DNA from: Rhodoferax lithotrophicus
GTDB lineage: Bacteria; Pseudomonadota; Gammaproteobacteria; Burkholderiales; Burkholderiaceae_C
Length of the DNA: 64,000 bases
Assembly (NCBI RefSeq): GCF_019973615.1
Contig: NZ_AP024238.1
Span: forward strand, 2,418,001 to 2,482,000
Direction: 5' to 3'
A model generated the notes under the pieces. It ran no database searches. It was not told where the DNA came from and was given only the letters and a program-made list of their open reading frames with translations. This document shows positions 55,275-64,000 of this stretch, piece after piece (position 1 is the first letter of the stretch; the number at the start of each line of letters is the position of its first letter). Made by a program: the position numbers and the translations under genes.

Positions 55275-55469
55275 CTGTCTGACAGGTGCACATGGATCTG
55301 CGTCCAACGAGCGTTCCCCAAATACCTCGAATGTGCATCTTCGCCCATGGCTTTGCGCCCGCTCGCTGTGCTCGTTGTTGCGGTGGCCTTCATCCATTGT
55401 TTTGGCTCCAGCCTCAACGAGCATGTTCACTTCCAGGTCTGCGTGGTTGACGGAGTCTGTGAGGTTGCG

Positions 55470-58001
55470 TTATTGCGCCCGGTCCCCCTTGCCATGGAGA
55501 TGCGCCGATGTGTCTTCGGTGGGGGGCTGCGTGACCGGCAGGTACACCCGGAAGGTGCTGCCCTTGCCCACCTCACTGTGGACTTCGATCCGGCCATGGT
55601 GTTTGTGCACGATGCTGTAGGACACCGACAAGCCCAGTCCTGTTCCTTTGCCGATCGGCTTGGTGGTGAAGAAGGGGTCAAAAATATGGCTCAGCTGCTC
55701 TGCTGGAATGCCCTTGCCGGTGTCCGCAATGTCGATCCACACTTCCTGTTCCTGCGTGCCCGTGCAAATGGTGATGATGCCTTTTTCTTCGATGGCTTGG
55801 GCGGCATTGATCAGAAGGTTCATGAACACCTGATTCAACTGCGACAACAGGCACTGGACTAGTGGGAGCTGACCATAGTCTTTGACCACCTCGCATTTGT
55901 ATTTGAGTTCGTTCCACACCACTTTCAGGGTGCTTTCGAGGCCGGTGTGGATGTTGGCAAAGTCCCAGTCATCTTCGTGACTGGCATGGGCGAAATCTTT
56001 CAGGCTCTGGACGATGTTCTTGACCCGGGCGGTGCCTTCGTGCGATTCGGACAGCAAGTTGATAGCGTCTTCGCGCAGAAACTGCAGGTCGATGTGCTCC
56101 TTGAGCGACCGTAACCCAACCAGCAGTGGCACCACAGAGGAGGCGAGTGCTTCTGCGCCGGGCTGGCTGGGGTGCACGAGCGTTTCCAGCTGCTCATAGG
56201 CGTCTAGCAATTCGAGCAACTCCTTCACATACCTTTCCAGGGCGTACAGATTGGACGAGACAAAGCCGATGGGGTTGTTGATCTCGTGCGCCACGCCCGC
56301 CGCCAGCAAGCCGATGGAGGCCATTTTTTCTGATTGCAGCAGCTGGATCTGGGCTTGCTCCAGCTTGTGGTTTGAGGCCAGCAGTTCGGTGTTGATCCGG
56401 CTGACCTCGACCATGGCTGTGCGCACTTCATCCTCCGCCAGTTGGCGCTCGGTAATGTCACGTCCCTCGGCAATCAACTGTTCAACCCGGCCATGACCAT
56501 CGTGCACCGGCTTGAGGGAAAAATCGATATGGCGCAGCGAACCCTGGCCGCCCTGCGTAGAGACTTCAAAACGAACGAAATTACCCAGGGCCGCCTGCGC
56601 TATCGCCGCCTTCAGCTTCGTCTGCTGCGCAGCAGAGTGCTGCCACCAGGGCGTTGTCCAGAGCGGCTTGCCAACCACATCCGCCAGCTGGAGGCCCAAG
56701 GCATCGAGGGCGGTCTGGTTGGCATCACGCAGCATGCCATCGGGGCTCAGAATGCCGATGAACTGGAAGGCTTGGTCAAAGATGGCGTGAAATTTCTCCT
56801 CGTTTTCGCGCAGTTGTTCTGTGACCCGCTTGATCTCGGTGAGGTCGATCATGGTCGCCACATAGCCGGAGATGATGCGGTGTTCGTCCAGCACCGGGGC
56901 AATGTTGGTGAGAACCGGAATAAGTCGGCCATCCTTGGCCCGCCGCAGAACTTCACCATGGAACAAGCCGGACTGGCCCGCCATCTGGATCGCGTCTTGC
57001 GGACTGCCGGCCTCGTTCCCAGTGACTTCCAGCAGGCTGATGGGCTGGCCAATGACTTCCTCCAACTGGTAGCCGAACAGTCGGGTAAAGGCCGGATTGA
57101 TATAAGAAAAATGCAGATCAGCTTCCACCAACGAGATCGCTTCATGCGATTGTTTGAGCGCTTCGCCGAGCCGCCGGTTCACCCTTTCTACCCGCTTGCG
57201 GGTTGCGGAAACTTGCATCAGGCGGTCCAGTACCCCGGAGCGGGCGGGGCGGGATATCGGACCGTTCGTGGCCTGCAAGGAAATGGGGGTGTCAAGATTG
57301 CCACTCGCCAGATGGGTGGCAATGGTGACGGCCTTGTCCATGTCGCCGCCGACTCGGTGCAGTACCAAAGTGCGCAGCCTGAATCCGATATAGATGTAAA
57401 GCAGCCCCAAGCCTCCAATGATGCTGATGAGGTACCACAGCTGCTTGCGGAAAGTGGCCTCTATATCGTCCATATAGACCCCCGAGCCGATGATCCAATG
57501 CCAGGGTACAAATAATTTGACATAGGACAGCTTGGGTTGTACGGAGCTGGCCCCTGGCTTGGGCCAAACGTAGCGGACATAGCCGCTGCCCAGACGCAGA
57601 GCCGTGTCAACAAAGTCCGCAAAAAATTTCTTCCCTTCCGCATCCTTGAAATCGGAGAGGTCTTTTCCTTCCAGTTCCGGCATGATGGGATGCATGAGCA
57701 TCAAATGCTGGGTGTCGTTGATCCACAGGTAATCATTTTGGCTTGTGCGGATCTGGCGAATCGTTTCCCTGGCCTTTGTCTGCGCCTCGACGCGCGTCAA
57801 CGTGCCACGGATTTCAAGTGCATGGAAATCATTGATCAGACTCAGTGCGATCTCGACCCGCTCGCGAACTTCAAGTTGCTTGCTGGCCACCAGTGAGGAG
57901 TGGAATTCCGACAGAAACAGCACTGAAAGACCAAGCATGCCAATGATGCCGATGGCAGACATCAGCTGCAGCAAGCCTTTCAAGCCAAATTTATGCGTCA
58001 T
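55470..58001 (-). CDS. Cache/PAS sensor histidine kinase
   Basis: 843 residues. A membrane helix near residues 10-32, a single-Cache sensor domain (~35-190; SQNDYLWINDTQHLMLMHP, WHWIIGSGVYMDDIE), a second helix (~190-212), two PAS domains (for example ADLHFSYINPAFTRLFGYQ), a coiled region, a HisKA domain with the acceptor His in GVAHEINNPIGFVSSNL and a HATPase (LLINAAQAIEEKG, GTGLGLSVSYSIVHKHHG). No response regulator is adjacent, so it is an orphan kinase here. The extracellular ligand is unknown. Confidence 0.9.
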   Translation of the reverse strand: MTHKFGLKGLLQLMSAIGIIGMLGLSVLFLSEFHSSLVASKQLEVRERVEIALSLINDFHALEIRGTLTRVEAQTKARETIRQIRTSQNDYLWINDTQHLMLMHPIMPELEGKDLSDFKDAEGKKFFADFVDTALRLGSGYVRYVWPKPGASSVQPKLSYVKLFVPWHWIIGSGVYMDDIEATFRKQLWYLISIIGGLGLLYIYIGFRLRTLVLHRVGGDMDKAVTIATHLASGNLDTPISLQATNGPISRPARSGVLDRLMQVSATRKRVERVNRRLGEALKQSHEAISLVEADLHFSYINPAFTRLFGYQLEEVIGQPISLLEVTGNEAGSPQDAIQMAGQSGLFHGEVLRRAKDGRLIPVLTNIAPVLDEHRIISGYVATMIDLTEIKRVTEQLRENEEKFHAIFDQAFQFIGILSPDGMLRDANQTALDALGLQLADVVGKPLWTTPWWQHSAAQQTKLKAAIAQAALGNFVRFEVSTQGGQGSLRHIDFSLKPVHDGHGRVEQLIAEGRDITERQLAEDEVRTAMVEVSRINTELLASNHKLEQAQIQLLQSEKMASIGLLAAGVAHEINNPIGFVSSNLYALERYVKELLELLDAYEQLETLVHPSQPGAEALASSVVPLLVGLRSLKEHIDLQFLREDAINLLSESHEGTARVKNIVQSLKDFAHASHEDDWDFANIHTGLESTLKVVWNELKYKCEVVKDYGQLPLVQCLLSQLNQVFMNLLINAAQAIEEKGIITICTGTQEQEVWIDIADTGKGIPAEQLSHIFDPFFTTKPIGKGTGLGLSVSYSIVHKHHGRIEVHSEVGKGSTFRVYLPVTQPPTEDTSAHLHGKGDRAQ

Positions 58002-58290
58002 GTCGCCATTCGTGGGTTTTGCATAATGAAATTGTGGCTAGCATAACTTGCCCGTTATCGGCGTGTCCAGGTTTTTTCCAGTATTTAATAGGTCGCGGAT
58101 TCAAGTACGAAGTGCACCATTTGATAAACGGTTGGGCCAAGAGCCAATAGGATGAGCTCTTTGCGACCAACCAGTCTCAGGGAGCACCATGAACTACAAG
58201 CACTTGACCCATGTCGTGTGCGTTTTCAGTCAAGAAGGCGTGATGCCTATGGATGCCAGAGAGCCAGACCGTGCGCATTCTCCTCTCATG

Positions 58291-58535
58291 ATGACAACAT
58301 CATGCTCAAAACCAAAACCGTTGCGGCTGAAGCCACGCCCGAAGGCATCAAGGTCACGTTTGCACCAGCAGAGGAGGGCGTGAAAGTGCCCGAGCCACAA
58401 ACCTACGACCTGGTTTTACAAGCCGTAGGCCGCACGCCCAATGGCAAGAAGATTGCTGCCGACAAGGCCGGTGTGGCCGTGTCGGACTGAGGCCTCATCA
58501 ACGTCGACATCCAGATGCGTACCAACGTGTCGGAC
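58291..58535 (+). pseudogene. Decayed internal fragment of an lpdA paralogue
   Basis: About 245 bases align with lpdA positions ~54447-54690. The reading frame gives [20 protein letters not shown] and later [20 protein letters not shown], nearly identical to the intact E3, but with many synonymous differences and an in-frame TGA at 58488-58490 where lpdA has an Arg codon. Similarity stops abruptly at both ends. It is therefore an old fragment of a second lpd gene or a diverged duplication, not a gene. Confidence 0.85.
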
Positions 58536-58619
58536 AGCCCCTCAAATTGGCCTCTTCTCTTCAATTGTCGGGATTGGCGACGTGGCGTGCGTCGTCAACC
58601 CGACACCGGTGCGCTTAAG

Positions 58620-59150
58620 TCAGAGCCGTTTGAGGCCTTCTTCAAAGCTGATGATTTCGTAGGTCTGGGTGTATTTGAGCGCGGCATCGGCAATGGCATC
58701 GACCTTTTCTGCCGTATCCATCTTCTTCATTTTGGTCTTGTCGAGGTACAGGAAGTCGATCAGCTCGTTGTAGACCGAGGTGTCGTCAATCGGCAGCACG
58801 TAAAACGAAACACCGTTGAATTCGATCTGATAGCGCGAGGCACGATCCAGATCGGACACGTAGATGAAATATTTGCCACCGGCCTTGATGTTGCTGCCCA
58901 GCGTCTCGATCAGCGCAGGAAGGTGTTTGTAGGTTGTGAGCGAACCTGCCAGAAAAGACAGGGTTTCGTCGTCGTCGGCAGCGGTGGCAAAGGCTGCTTC
59001 AAGCATCACGCGGGGCTCAATAGTTAGAGCGATTTCGCCGCGAAAGCCGAAACGGCCAGTGACATGGGTCGGCCCATGGAGTGCCGGTTTCAACAGTCGG
59101 CCTTCGGCCTCAAGACGCTGAAAAGCAAGGGATGTGTTGGTGGTGGTCAT
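58620..59150 (-). CDS. Hypothetical protein
   Basis: 176 residues from the ATG at 59150, with AGGAA seven bases upstream. It is a soluble, mixed alpha/beta sequence with no signal peptide; notable stretches are GRFGFRGEIALTIEPRVML, GGKYFIYVSDLDRASRY and IDDTSVYNELIDFLYLDKTK. I do not recognise a family. Codon use is gene-like, unlike the decayed DNA on both sides, so it may be an intact accessory gene. Confidence 0.65.
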   Translation of the reverse strand: MTTTNTSLAFQRLEAEGRLLKPALHGPTHVTGRFGFRGEIALTIEPRVMLEAAFATAADDDETLSFLAGSLTTYKHLPALIETLGSNIKAGGKYFIYVSDLDRASRYQIEFNGVSFYVLPIDDTSVYNELIDFLYLDKTKMKKMDTAEKVDAIADAALKYTQTYEIISFEEGLKRL

Positions 59151-59295
59151 GTCATTTCCTGGTAATGCCACCCTCGCGCAAATTCGCTCGATTGGATGGT
59201 TGCAACAAGCAACGCATTTATCGAGCCACTATGTTTGATTTGAAAAAACTATCCTTTTGAACTGCCGGAACTACCAGGTTTTTAAATTGGTATGA

Positions 59296-59437
59296 CATTA
59301 CCCACACGCCACAGGTGTACGACCAAAGTGAAATTGCTGCGCTTCTATGGCGCTACAAAACATGCATCAGCCGCGAATTGCGCCGCAAGCATGACCAGCA
59401 TGGTTACCGATCCCAACAAGCCCTGCGCATGAAAATG
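59296..59437 (+). pseudogene. Remnant of an IS30-type transposase N-terminus
   Basis: The plus-strand frame reads THTPQVYDQSEIAALL, then CISRELRRKHDQHGYRSQQAL. This resembles the IS30 helix-turn-helix (ISRE(L/I)RRN...GYRxxxA) with about ten residues missing between its two parts. The frame then runs into AT-rich DNA with a degenerate dispersed-repeat copy (59445-59470). No inverted-repeat ends were identified, so only a scrap of the element remains. Confidence 0.6.
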
Positions 59438-59545
59438 ACTTGTATAGACCGTAATATATGCACAAGTAGCTACATAATTAGTAGCTATTTTGATCGCAAA
59501 AAAGGAATCAACCTCTGCACATTGTTGACACTATTTGGGATGGGG

Positions 59546-60577
59546 TTAACGCACACTGATGCTGATACGGTCATAGTGACCCTGTTCGTCCATCACCGTA
59601 ATGTCAACACGCCCTGTTTCGGTAAGGCGATGAATCAGCGGCATGCTGGTCTGTATCGCCGAAGTCAGCCGAGCCGGCATAGGCCCGGACTTCCAACGTT
59701 TTGTTGTCCACTACCATGGCCGCCATGGAGACACGTGGCGGCAGGGCACTAAGTCGGCTGGTCAGCAGCAGTTCAACCGTCTGCTGGGTTTGTGCATCAA
59801 TACTGGTGTCGATGCGTTGTTGACCCTGCGCTTGTTTGCGCAGACGCTCGGCAAGCAAGGGGGCGAGCAGGGGGGGCGCATGGTCTGGGCAATGATGGGT
59901 TCCTGATAGGCATCACGGATGTTGTTGTCAGACCAGATACCGACCATTCGGTGCAGTACTTTGTCGCGCGCCAGTCGGGCGCGTTGGGGCTGACGATCTG
60001 GCCGCAGGCGCGATGGGGCTTGGGGTAGCACGGTGAGCAAGGCTGCATCGGCGTGACTCAGGCGTTTGGCCGGTTTACCAAGATAGGCCCGACTGGCGGC
60101 CTCAATACCCTCCAGGACACCACCCATCGGCGCATAGTTCACGTAAATGGCCAGGATTTCGTCTTTGGAGTAATGCAATTCGAGTTGCAGGGCGCGCAGG
60201 ATTTGTCGGCTTTTGCCAAACAGTGTTCTTGGTGTGGGTTCAATGATGCGTGCAACCTGCATGGTCAAGGTAGAACCCCCGGAGACGATGTGTCCGTAAC
60301 GCAGCCATTGCCATGCGGCGCGTGCCAGGGCCAGTGGATTGATGCCCGGATGCCAGCGGAACCAGCGATCCTCATAGTGTTCCAGGGCTTGTAGATAAAG
60401 TGGTGAAACATCTTCCAATGCAACCGGGTGTCGCCAGACGTGGTCGCGGTCCGGAAAGGCGCGTAATGGTGCTCCGTCACGAGCAACAATAAGCAGTGCG
60501 TTGGGTGCATCACGGCCTGGTACCGGTGGCGGAAACACATGGTCAAGCGCAGCCAACAGCAGCAGGGTGATGAGCAC
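59546..60577 (-). pseudogene. pbpC: Broken penicillin-binding protein 1C gene
   Basis: From a GTG at 60577 the frame gives a signal-anchor (VLITLLLLAALDHVF) and a glycosyltransferase domain with EHYEDRWFRWHPGINP, GGSTLTMQVARII and VNYAPMGGVLEGIEAASRAYL. Near 59865 the frame shifts, in or beside a run of six G; the other frame continues LAERLRKQAQGQQRIDTSI and AAMVVDNKTLEVRAY. At about 59665 it jumps to the extreme C-terminus (PLIHRLTETGRVDITVMDEQ, stop at 59546), so the transpeptidase domain is deleted. The product cannot be a functional PBP1C. Confidence 0.85.
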
Positions 60578-60603
60578 ACCCCACCACCCGCGTGGGCGGC
60601 TGC

Positions 60604-60786
60604 TCAGCCGGTTTCACCATCAGTGGTTTTGGTGAAGTTTCGGCCAAGCAGGAAGAGAGCCAGCTTCTCCTGGGTGCTGGTGTAGTGGTTTTTGCCCAAT
60701 TCGGCAGCAGCCACGGCAACCAGATTCTCCTGGCCTTCGATCTTGAGCTTGTGCCGCATCAGCGTGGTTGTGCGAGCCATGGTCAA
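60604..60786 (-). pseudogene. Short ORF, possible scrap of an alpha-2-macroglobulin gene
   Basis: 60 residues ending 27 bases before the pbpC start. The segment NHYTSTQEKLALFLLGRNF resembles the 'STQE' helix region of bacterial alpha-2-macroglobulins, which are normally encoded directly upstream of pbpC. No ribosome-binding site is seen and the rest of such a ~1,500-residue protein is absent. The assignment rests on a short motif and on gene order. Confidence 0.3.
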
Positions 60787-61070
60787 CGGATTTGACTTTC
60801 AAATTATGACATGGCATTTCGTAACGGCTCATGTTTATTAACATAATATACATCGTATAAAACTATATACAACCAACAGCAAACCAGTCAGGACGCGTCA
60901 CAAATCCACACAAGTAAAGTTGGCCCTAAAACTGGGGTCAACTTTAGTGTTGTGAACGTCAAATCGTATATTGTTTGCCCGCATCTGAAAATTATGCTGA
61001 CCGATCTGGGACTCAATCCCGGATCCAGCGGGAAAATGTTGCACGTCACGCGCTAGAAAACGTACAGACG
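60787..61070. other. AT-rich intergenic region with a 12-bp hairpin
   Basis: No gene is supported. It contains a strong inverted repeat, TAAAGTTGGCCC (60915-60926) with GGGTCAACTTTA (60935-60946), loop 8 bases, one G-T pair. Neither side has a T run, so it is not a typical terminator; it may be an insertion-sequence end or an operator. Confidence 0.5.
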
Positions 61071-61109
61071 AAAAAAATCCTCTATAAATCATTGATTTAA
61101 AGAGGATTT
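61071..61109 (-). terminator. Rho-independent terminator of tRNA-Ser
   Basis: AAATCCTCT (61075-61083) pairs with AGAGGATTT (61101-61109), with further pairing of TAAATC/GATTTA inside, and on the minus strand it is followed by a run of T (61077-61071). It lies just downstream of the tRNA. Confidence 0.8.
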
Positions 61110-61119
61110 CATAACTATC

Positions 61120-61209
61120 TGGCGGAGCAGGGGGGATTCGAACCCCCGGGGGATTTTACTCCCCGCACGCTTTCCAGGCGTGTGACTTAAACCACTCATC
61201 CACCGCTCC
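61120..61209 (-). tRNA. tRNA-Ser (anticodon GGA)
   Basis: 90 bases on the minus strand, including an encoded CCA. The acceptor stem is GGAGCGG/CTGCTCC; the anticodon stem CACGC/GCGTG encloses CTGGAAA, giving anticodon GGA for UCC/UCU. A long variable arm (GCGGGGAGTAAAATCCCCC) is typical of serine tRNA, and the T-loop GTTCGAATC is intact. Confidence 0.95.
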
Positions 61210-61284
61210 GAAGCCCGAAATTCTAACCGAGCTATGACTTGTTTCTTCGGAAGATCGGTCTGTGTTGGGTATCTTTCATAAAAA

Positions 61285-61306
61285 AAGCCACCCTTGGGTG
61301 GCTTTT
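61285..61306 (-). terminator. Rho-independent terminator after the amino acid binding protein gene
   Basis: AAGCCACCC and GGGTGGCTT form a 9-bp stem with a 2-base loop; on the minus strand six T follow (61286-61281). T residues also follow on the plus strand, so it could act in both directions. Confidence 0.8.
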
Positions 61307-61330
61307 AAATTTGAAAAAGCTGAAAACTGA

Positions 61331-62461
61331 TCAGTTCAAAGCAGTTTTCTTGCCATCCTTGTATGTAGACAAGGTGATCGCTGGATTTTTCATTTCGCCA
61401 GATGGCTCAAATGCAATGGTATTGGTCACGCCTTTGAAATTGGATTCAGCCAATTTAGTCACATAAACCTTGGGATCTGTCGAATTGGCACGCTTCATTG
61501 CATCAGCCAAGAGGAAAGTCGCGTCATAGGTATATGGGCTGTAAACCTGGAACTGACCAGGGTATTTTGCATCGTAACGCTTCTTCCAGGCTTCGCCGCC
61601 AGGCATCTTGGCCAGTGAAGCACCACCTTCTGCGCACACCACATTTTCAAGAATCTTTGCACCATCAGCCAGTTTCGCCAACTCGGAGGTACAGATACCA
61701 TCACCGCCGAAATATTTGTAACCACCCATGCCCAAGGATTCCATTTGGCGCAACATCGGACCTGCTTGAGGATCCATACCCCCGAAGAAGACGGCATCTG
61801 GTTTCTTTGCCTTGATTGCTGTCAAAATTGCCATGAAGTCAGTGGCTTTATCAGTGGTGAATTGATCGTCAACCACTTTGATGCCCTTAGTCAGCGCAAC
61901 TTTTTTGAACACTTCCGCTACGCCTTGACCATAAGCTGTACGGTCATCAATCATGGCGACTGACTTGACTTTCAACACGTCAGCAGCATAGATAGCCAAA
62001 CCAGCACCCAATGACAAGTCATTGGCAATAATGCGGTAGGTTGTCTTATAACCAGGTTTGGTCAAATTGGGGTTGGTTGCAGCACCTGTGACCATGGGGA
62101 TACCACAGTCGTGGTAAATCTTGGATGCTGGAATGGTGGTACCTGAATTCAGGTGACCGACTACGCCCGCAACTTTACTGTCGCACAATTTTTGTGCTAC
62201 GGCTGTGCCCTGTTTTGGATCAGCGGCATCATCTTCCGCTTGAAGTTCAAACTTGATCTTCTTGCCACCAATGACAATATTTTGAGCATTCAAGTCTTCA
62301 ATGGCCATACGAGCGCCATTGGTGTTGTCCTTGCCATAGTGTGATTGCGCACCAGACATCGGTGCAACGTGCCCAATTTTCACGACCATGTCTTGAGCAG
62401 AAGCCAGACCAGCTACGGCGGCAATGGCAGCAGCGACAGTAATTTTCAATTTCATTTGCAT
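61331..62461 (-). CDS. Branched-chain amino acid ABC transporter substrate-binding protein
   Basis: 376 residues from the ATG at 62461, with GGAG seven bases upstream (a TTG two codons earlier is less likely). A signal peptide ends at GLASAQ. The Peripla_BP_6 fold is evident: KIGHVAPMSGAQSHYGKDN, VVGHLNSGTTIPASKIY, YRIIANDLSLGAGLAIYA, and PDAVFFGGMDPQAGPMLRQ. It delivers leucine, isoleucine, valine or related amino acids to a Liv-type permease. No permease or ATPase gene is adjacent, so this is an orphan binding protein between a tRNA gene and the holC operon. Confidence 0.92.
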   Translation of the reverse strand: MQMKLKITVAAAIAAVAGLASAQDMVVKIGHVAPMSGAQSHYGKDNTNGARMAIEDLNAQNIVIGGKKIKFELQAEDDAADPKQGTAVAQKLCDSKVAGVVGHLNSGTTIPASKIYHDCGIPMVTGAATNPNLTKPGYKTTYRIIANDLSLGAGLAIYAADVLKVKSVAMIDDRTAYGQGVAEVFKKVALTKGIKVVDDQFTTDKATDFMAILTAIKAKKPDAVFFGGMDPQAGPMLRQMESLGMGGYKYFGGDGICTSELAKLADGAKILENVVCAEGGASLAKMPGGEAWKKRYDAKYPGQFQVYSPYTYDATFLLADAMKRANSTDPKVYVTKLAESNFKGVTNTIAFEPSGEMKNPAITLSTYKDGKKTALN

Positions 62462-62584
62462 AGACAACTCCAGGTTAAAAAATTGTGAATTGAATTATTC
62501 AGCAACCCAAACGATAACGCAATTTTTGGGCCAGACACTTAGGGTAGACACCAACAGAACGCACTTATGAACCATAAATTGCTC

Positions 62585-62892
62585 TTATTTTTGAGTTTTG
62601 TATTCACTCTGCTCACTGAGTACATCCAAAACCGCTTGTCGAACAAACAGTTCCATCTCATCTTGGAGCTTGGTGCTCAGATCTGACCACTGCTTTGCCA
62701 CCATAGCTCGCATCACACGATCCATCTCCTCTTGCATACGCCGCTCAAAGATTGGTTTGATCTGCTGTAGAACTTGATCCACGATCATTTGTACTTGTGG
62801 TTGCTGATGAGATGCCGTGCGAGTCAGGCTGGCTGGATCCACTACCTCTGTCAGGGTTGGAACAAATCGTGGTTGAGGCCTTTGAGCTGGAT

Positions 62893-62896
<4 letters not shown>
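62585..62896 (-). CDS. Conserved hypothetical protein downstream of holC
   Basis: 103 residues: a proline-rich N-terminus (PAQRPQPRFVPTLTEVVDP) followed by a long amphipathic helix (VDQVLQQIKPIFERRMQEEMD) and a second helix. Its start overlaps the holC stop by 4 bases. The position downstream of pepA-holC matches the small uncharacterised (DUF2486-like) gene of Burkholderiales, but the family match is from memory and order only. Confidence 0.6.

Positions 62897-64000
<1,104 letters not shown>

Noticed and set aside
58152..58490. 112-codon frame as an independent small gene
   Set aside because: Its coding-like part is a fragment of lpdA joined to unrelated upstream DNA and ending at a nonsense codon.

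Overview
The window looks like a chromosomal segment of a betaproteobacterium of the order Burkholderiales, most likely Comamonadaceae close to Rhodoferax or Polaromonas. This is inferred from gene content: a two-gene cyanophycin synthetase locus with the DUF1854/ABC transporter pair, an aceE-aceF-lpdA cluster whose E3 carries its own lipoyl domain, ispD-ispF divergent from mfd, and pepA-holC-hypothetical. Taxonomy was not tested by any search.

Layout. 1-12.1 kb is an accessory secreted-protein region. It holds the 3' end of one RTX protein, a small lipoprotein, and a giant lipase-headed RTX/VCBS protein of about 3,600 residues split into two reading frames by a one-base shift in a G-rich tract. 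12.1-17 kb carries a DUF1127-like small protein, a LysR regulator translationally coupled to a DUF1624 membrane protein, a secreted PHB-depolymerase-type esterase, serB and a CbiM-like membrane protein. 17-24.6 kb is the cyanophycin locus: DUF1854 protein and ABC exporter on the minus strand, cphA' and cphA on the plus strand. 24.6-32.3 kb has a compact NRDE/CoA-binding/enoyl-CoA hydratase operon, a manganese exporter under a yybP-ykoY-type riboswitch, ccoG, a MocR-type regulator and a nine-haem c-type cytochrome lipoprotein. 32.7-45.5 kb is mostly housekeeping: mfd, ispD, ispF, a frameshifted CoA transferase, a DUF1566 lipoprotein, a nitronate monooxygenase-like enzyme, a glutaredoxin-like protein, prlC and folD. 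45.5-55.3 kb holds a FixL/FixJ-like two-component system divergent from the pyruvate dehydrogenase cluster. 55.4-58 kb is a Cache/PAS histidine kinase. 58-61.1 kb is a gene graveyard: an lpdA fragment, an IS30-type transposase remnant, a broken pbpC and a possible alpha-2-macroglobulin scrap. 61.1-64 kb has tRNA-Ser(GGA), a branched-chain amino acid binding protein, a hypothetical gene, holC and the 3' part of pepA.

The most unusual signal is a short repeat with strictly fixed spacing (TAGCGC, 9 bases, AAGCG, 5 bases, AGCT). It occurs at least ten times. Four copies lie between genes, as expected of an extragenic repeat. Six lie in frame inside genes: three in the linkers of aceF, one in the linker of lpdA, one in the DUF1624 membrane protein and one in ispD. 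The window therefore suggests a small dispersed element that can insert into, or be recruited as, protein-coding sequence.

A second theme is visible gene decay by small events: a 13-bp tandem duplication truncating a CoA transferase, a G-tract frameshift in the RTX giant, and deletions and frameshifts in pbpC.
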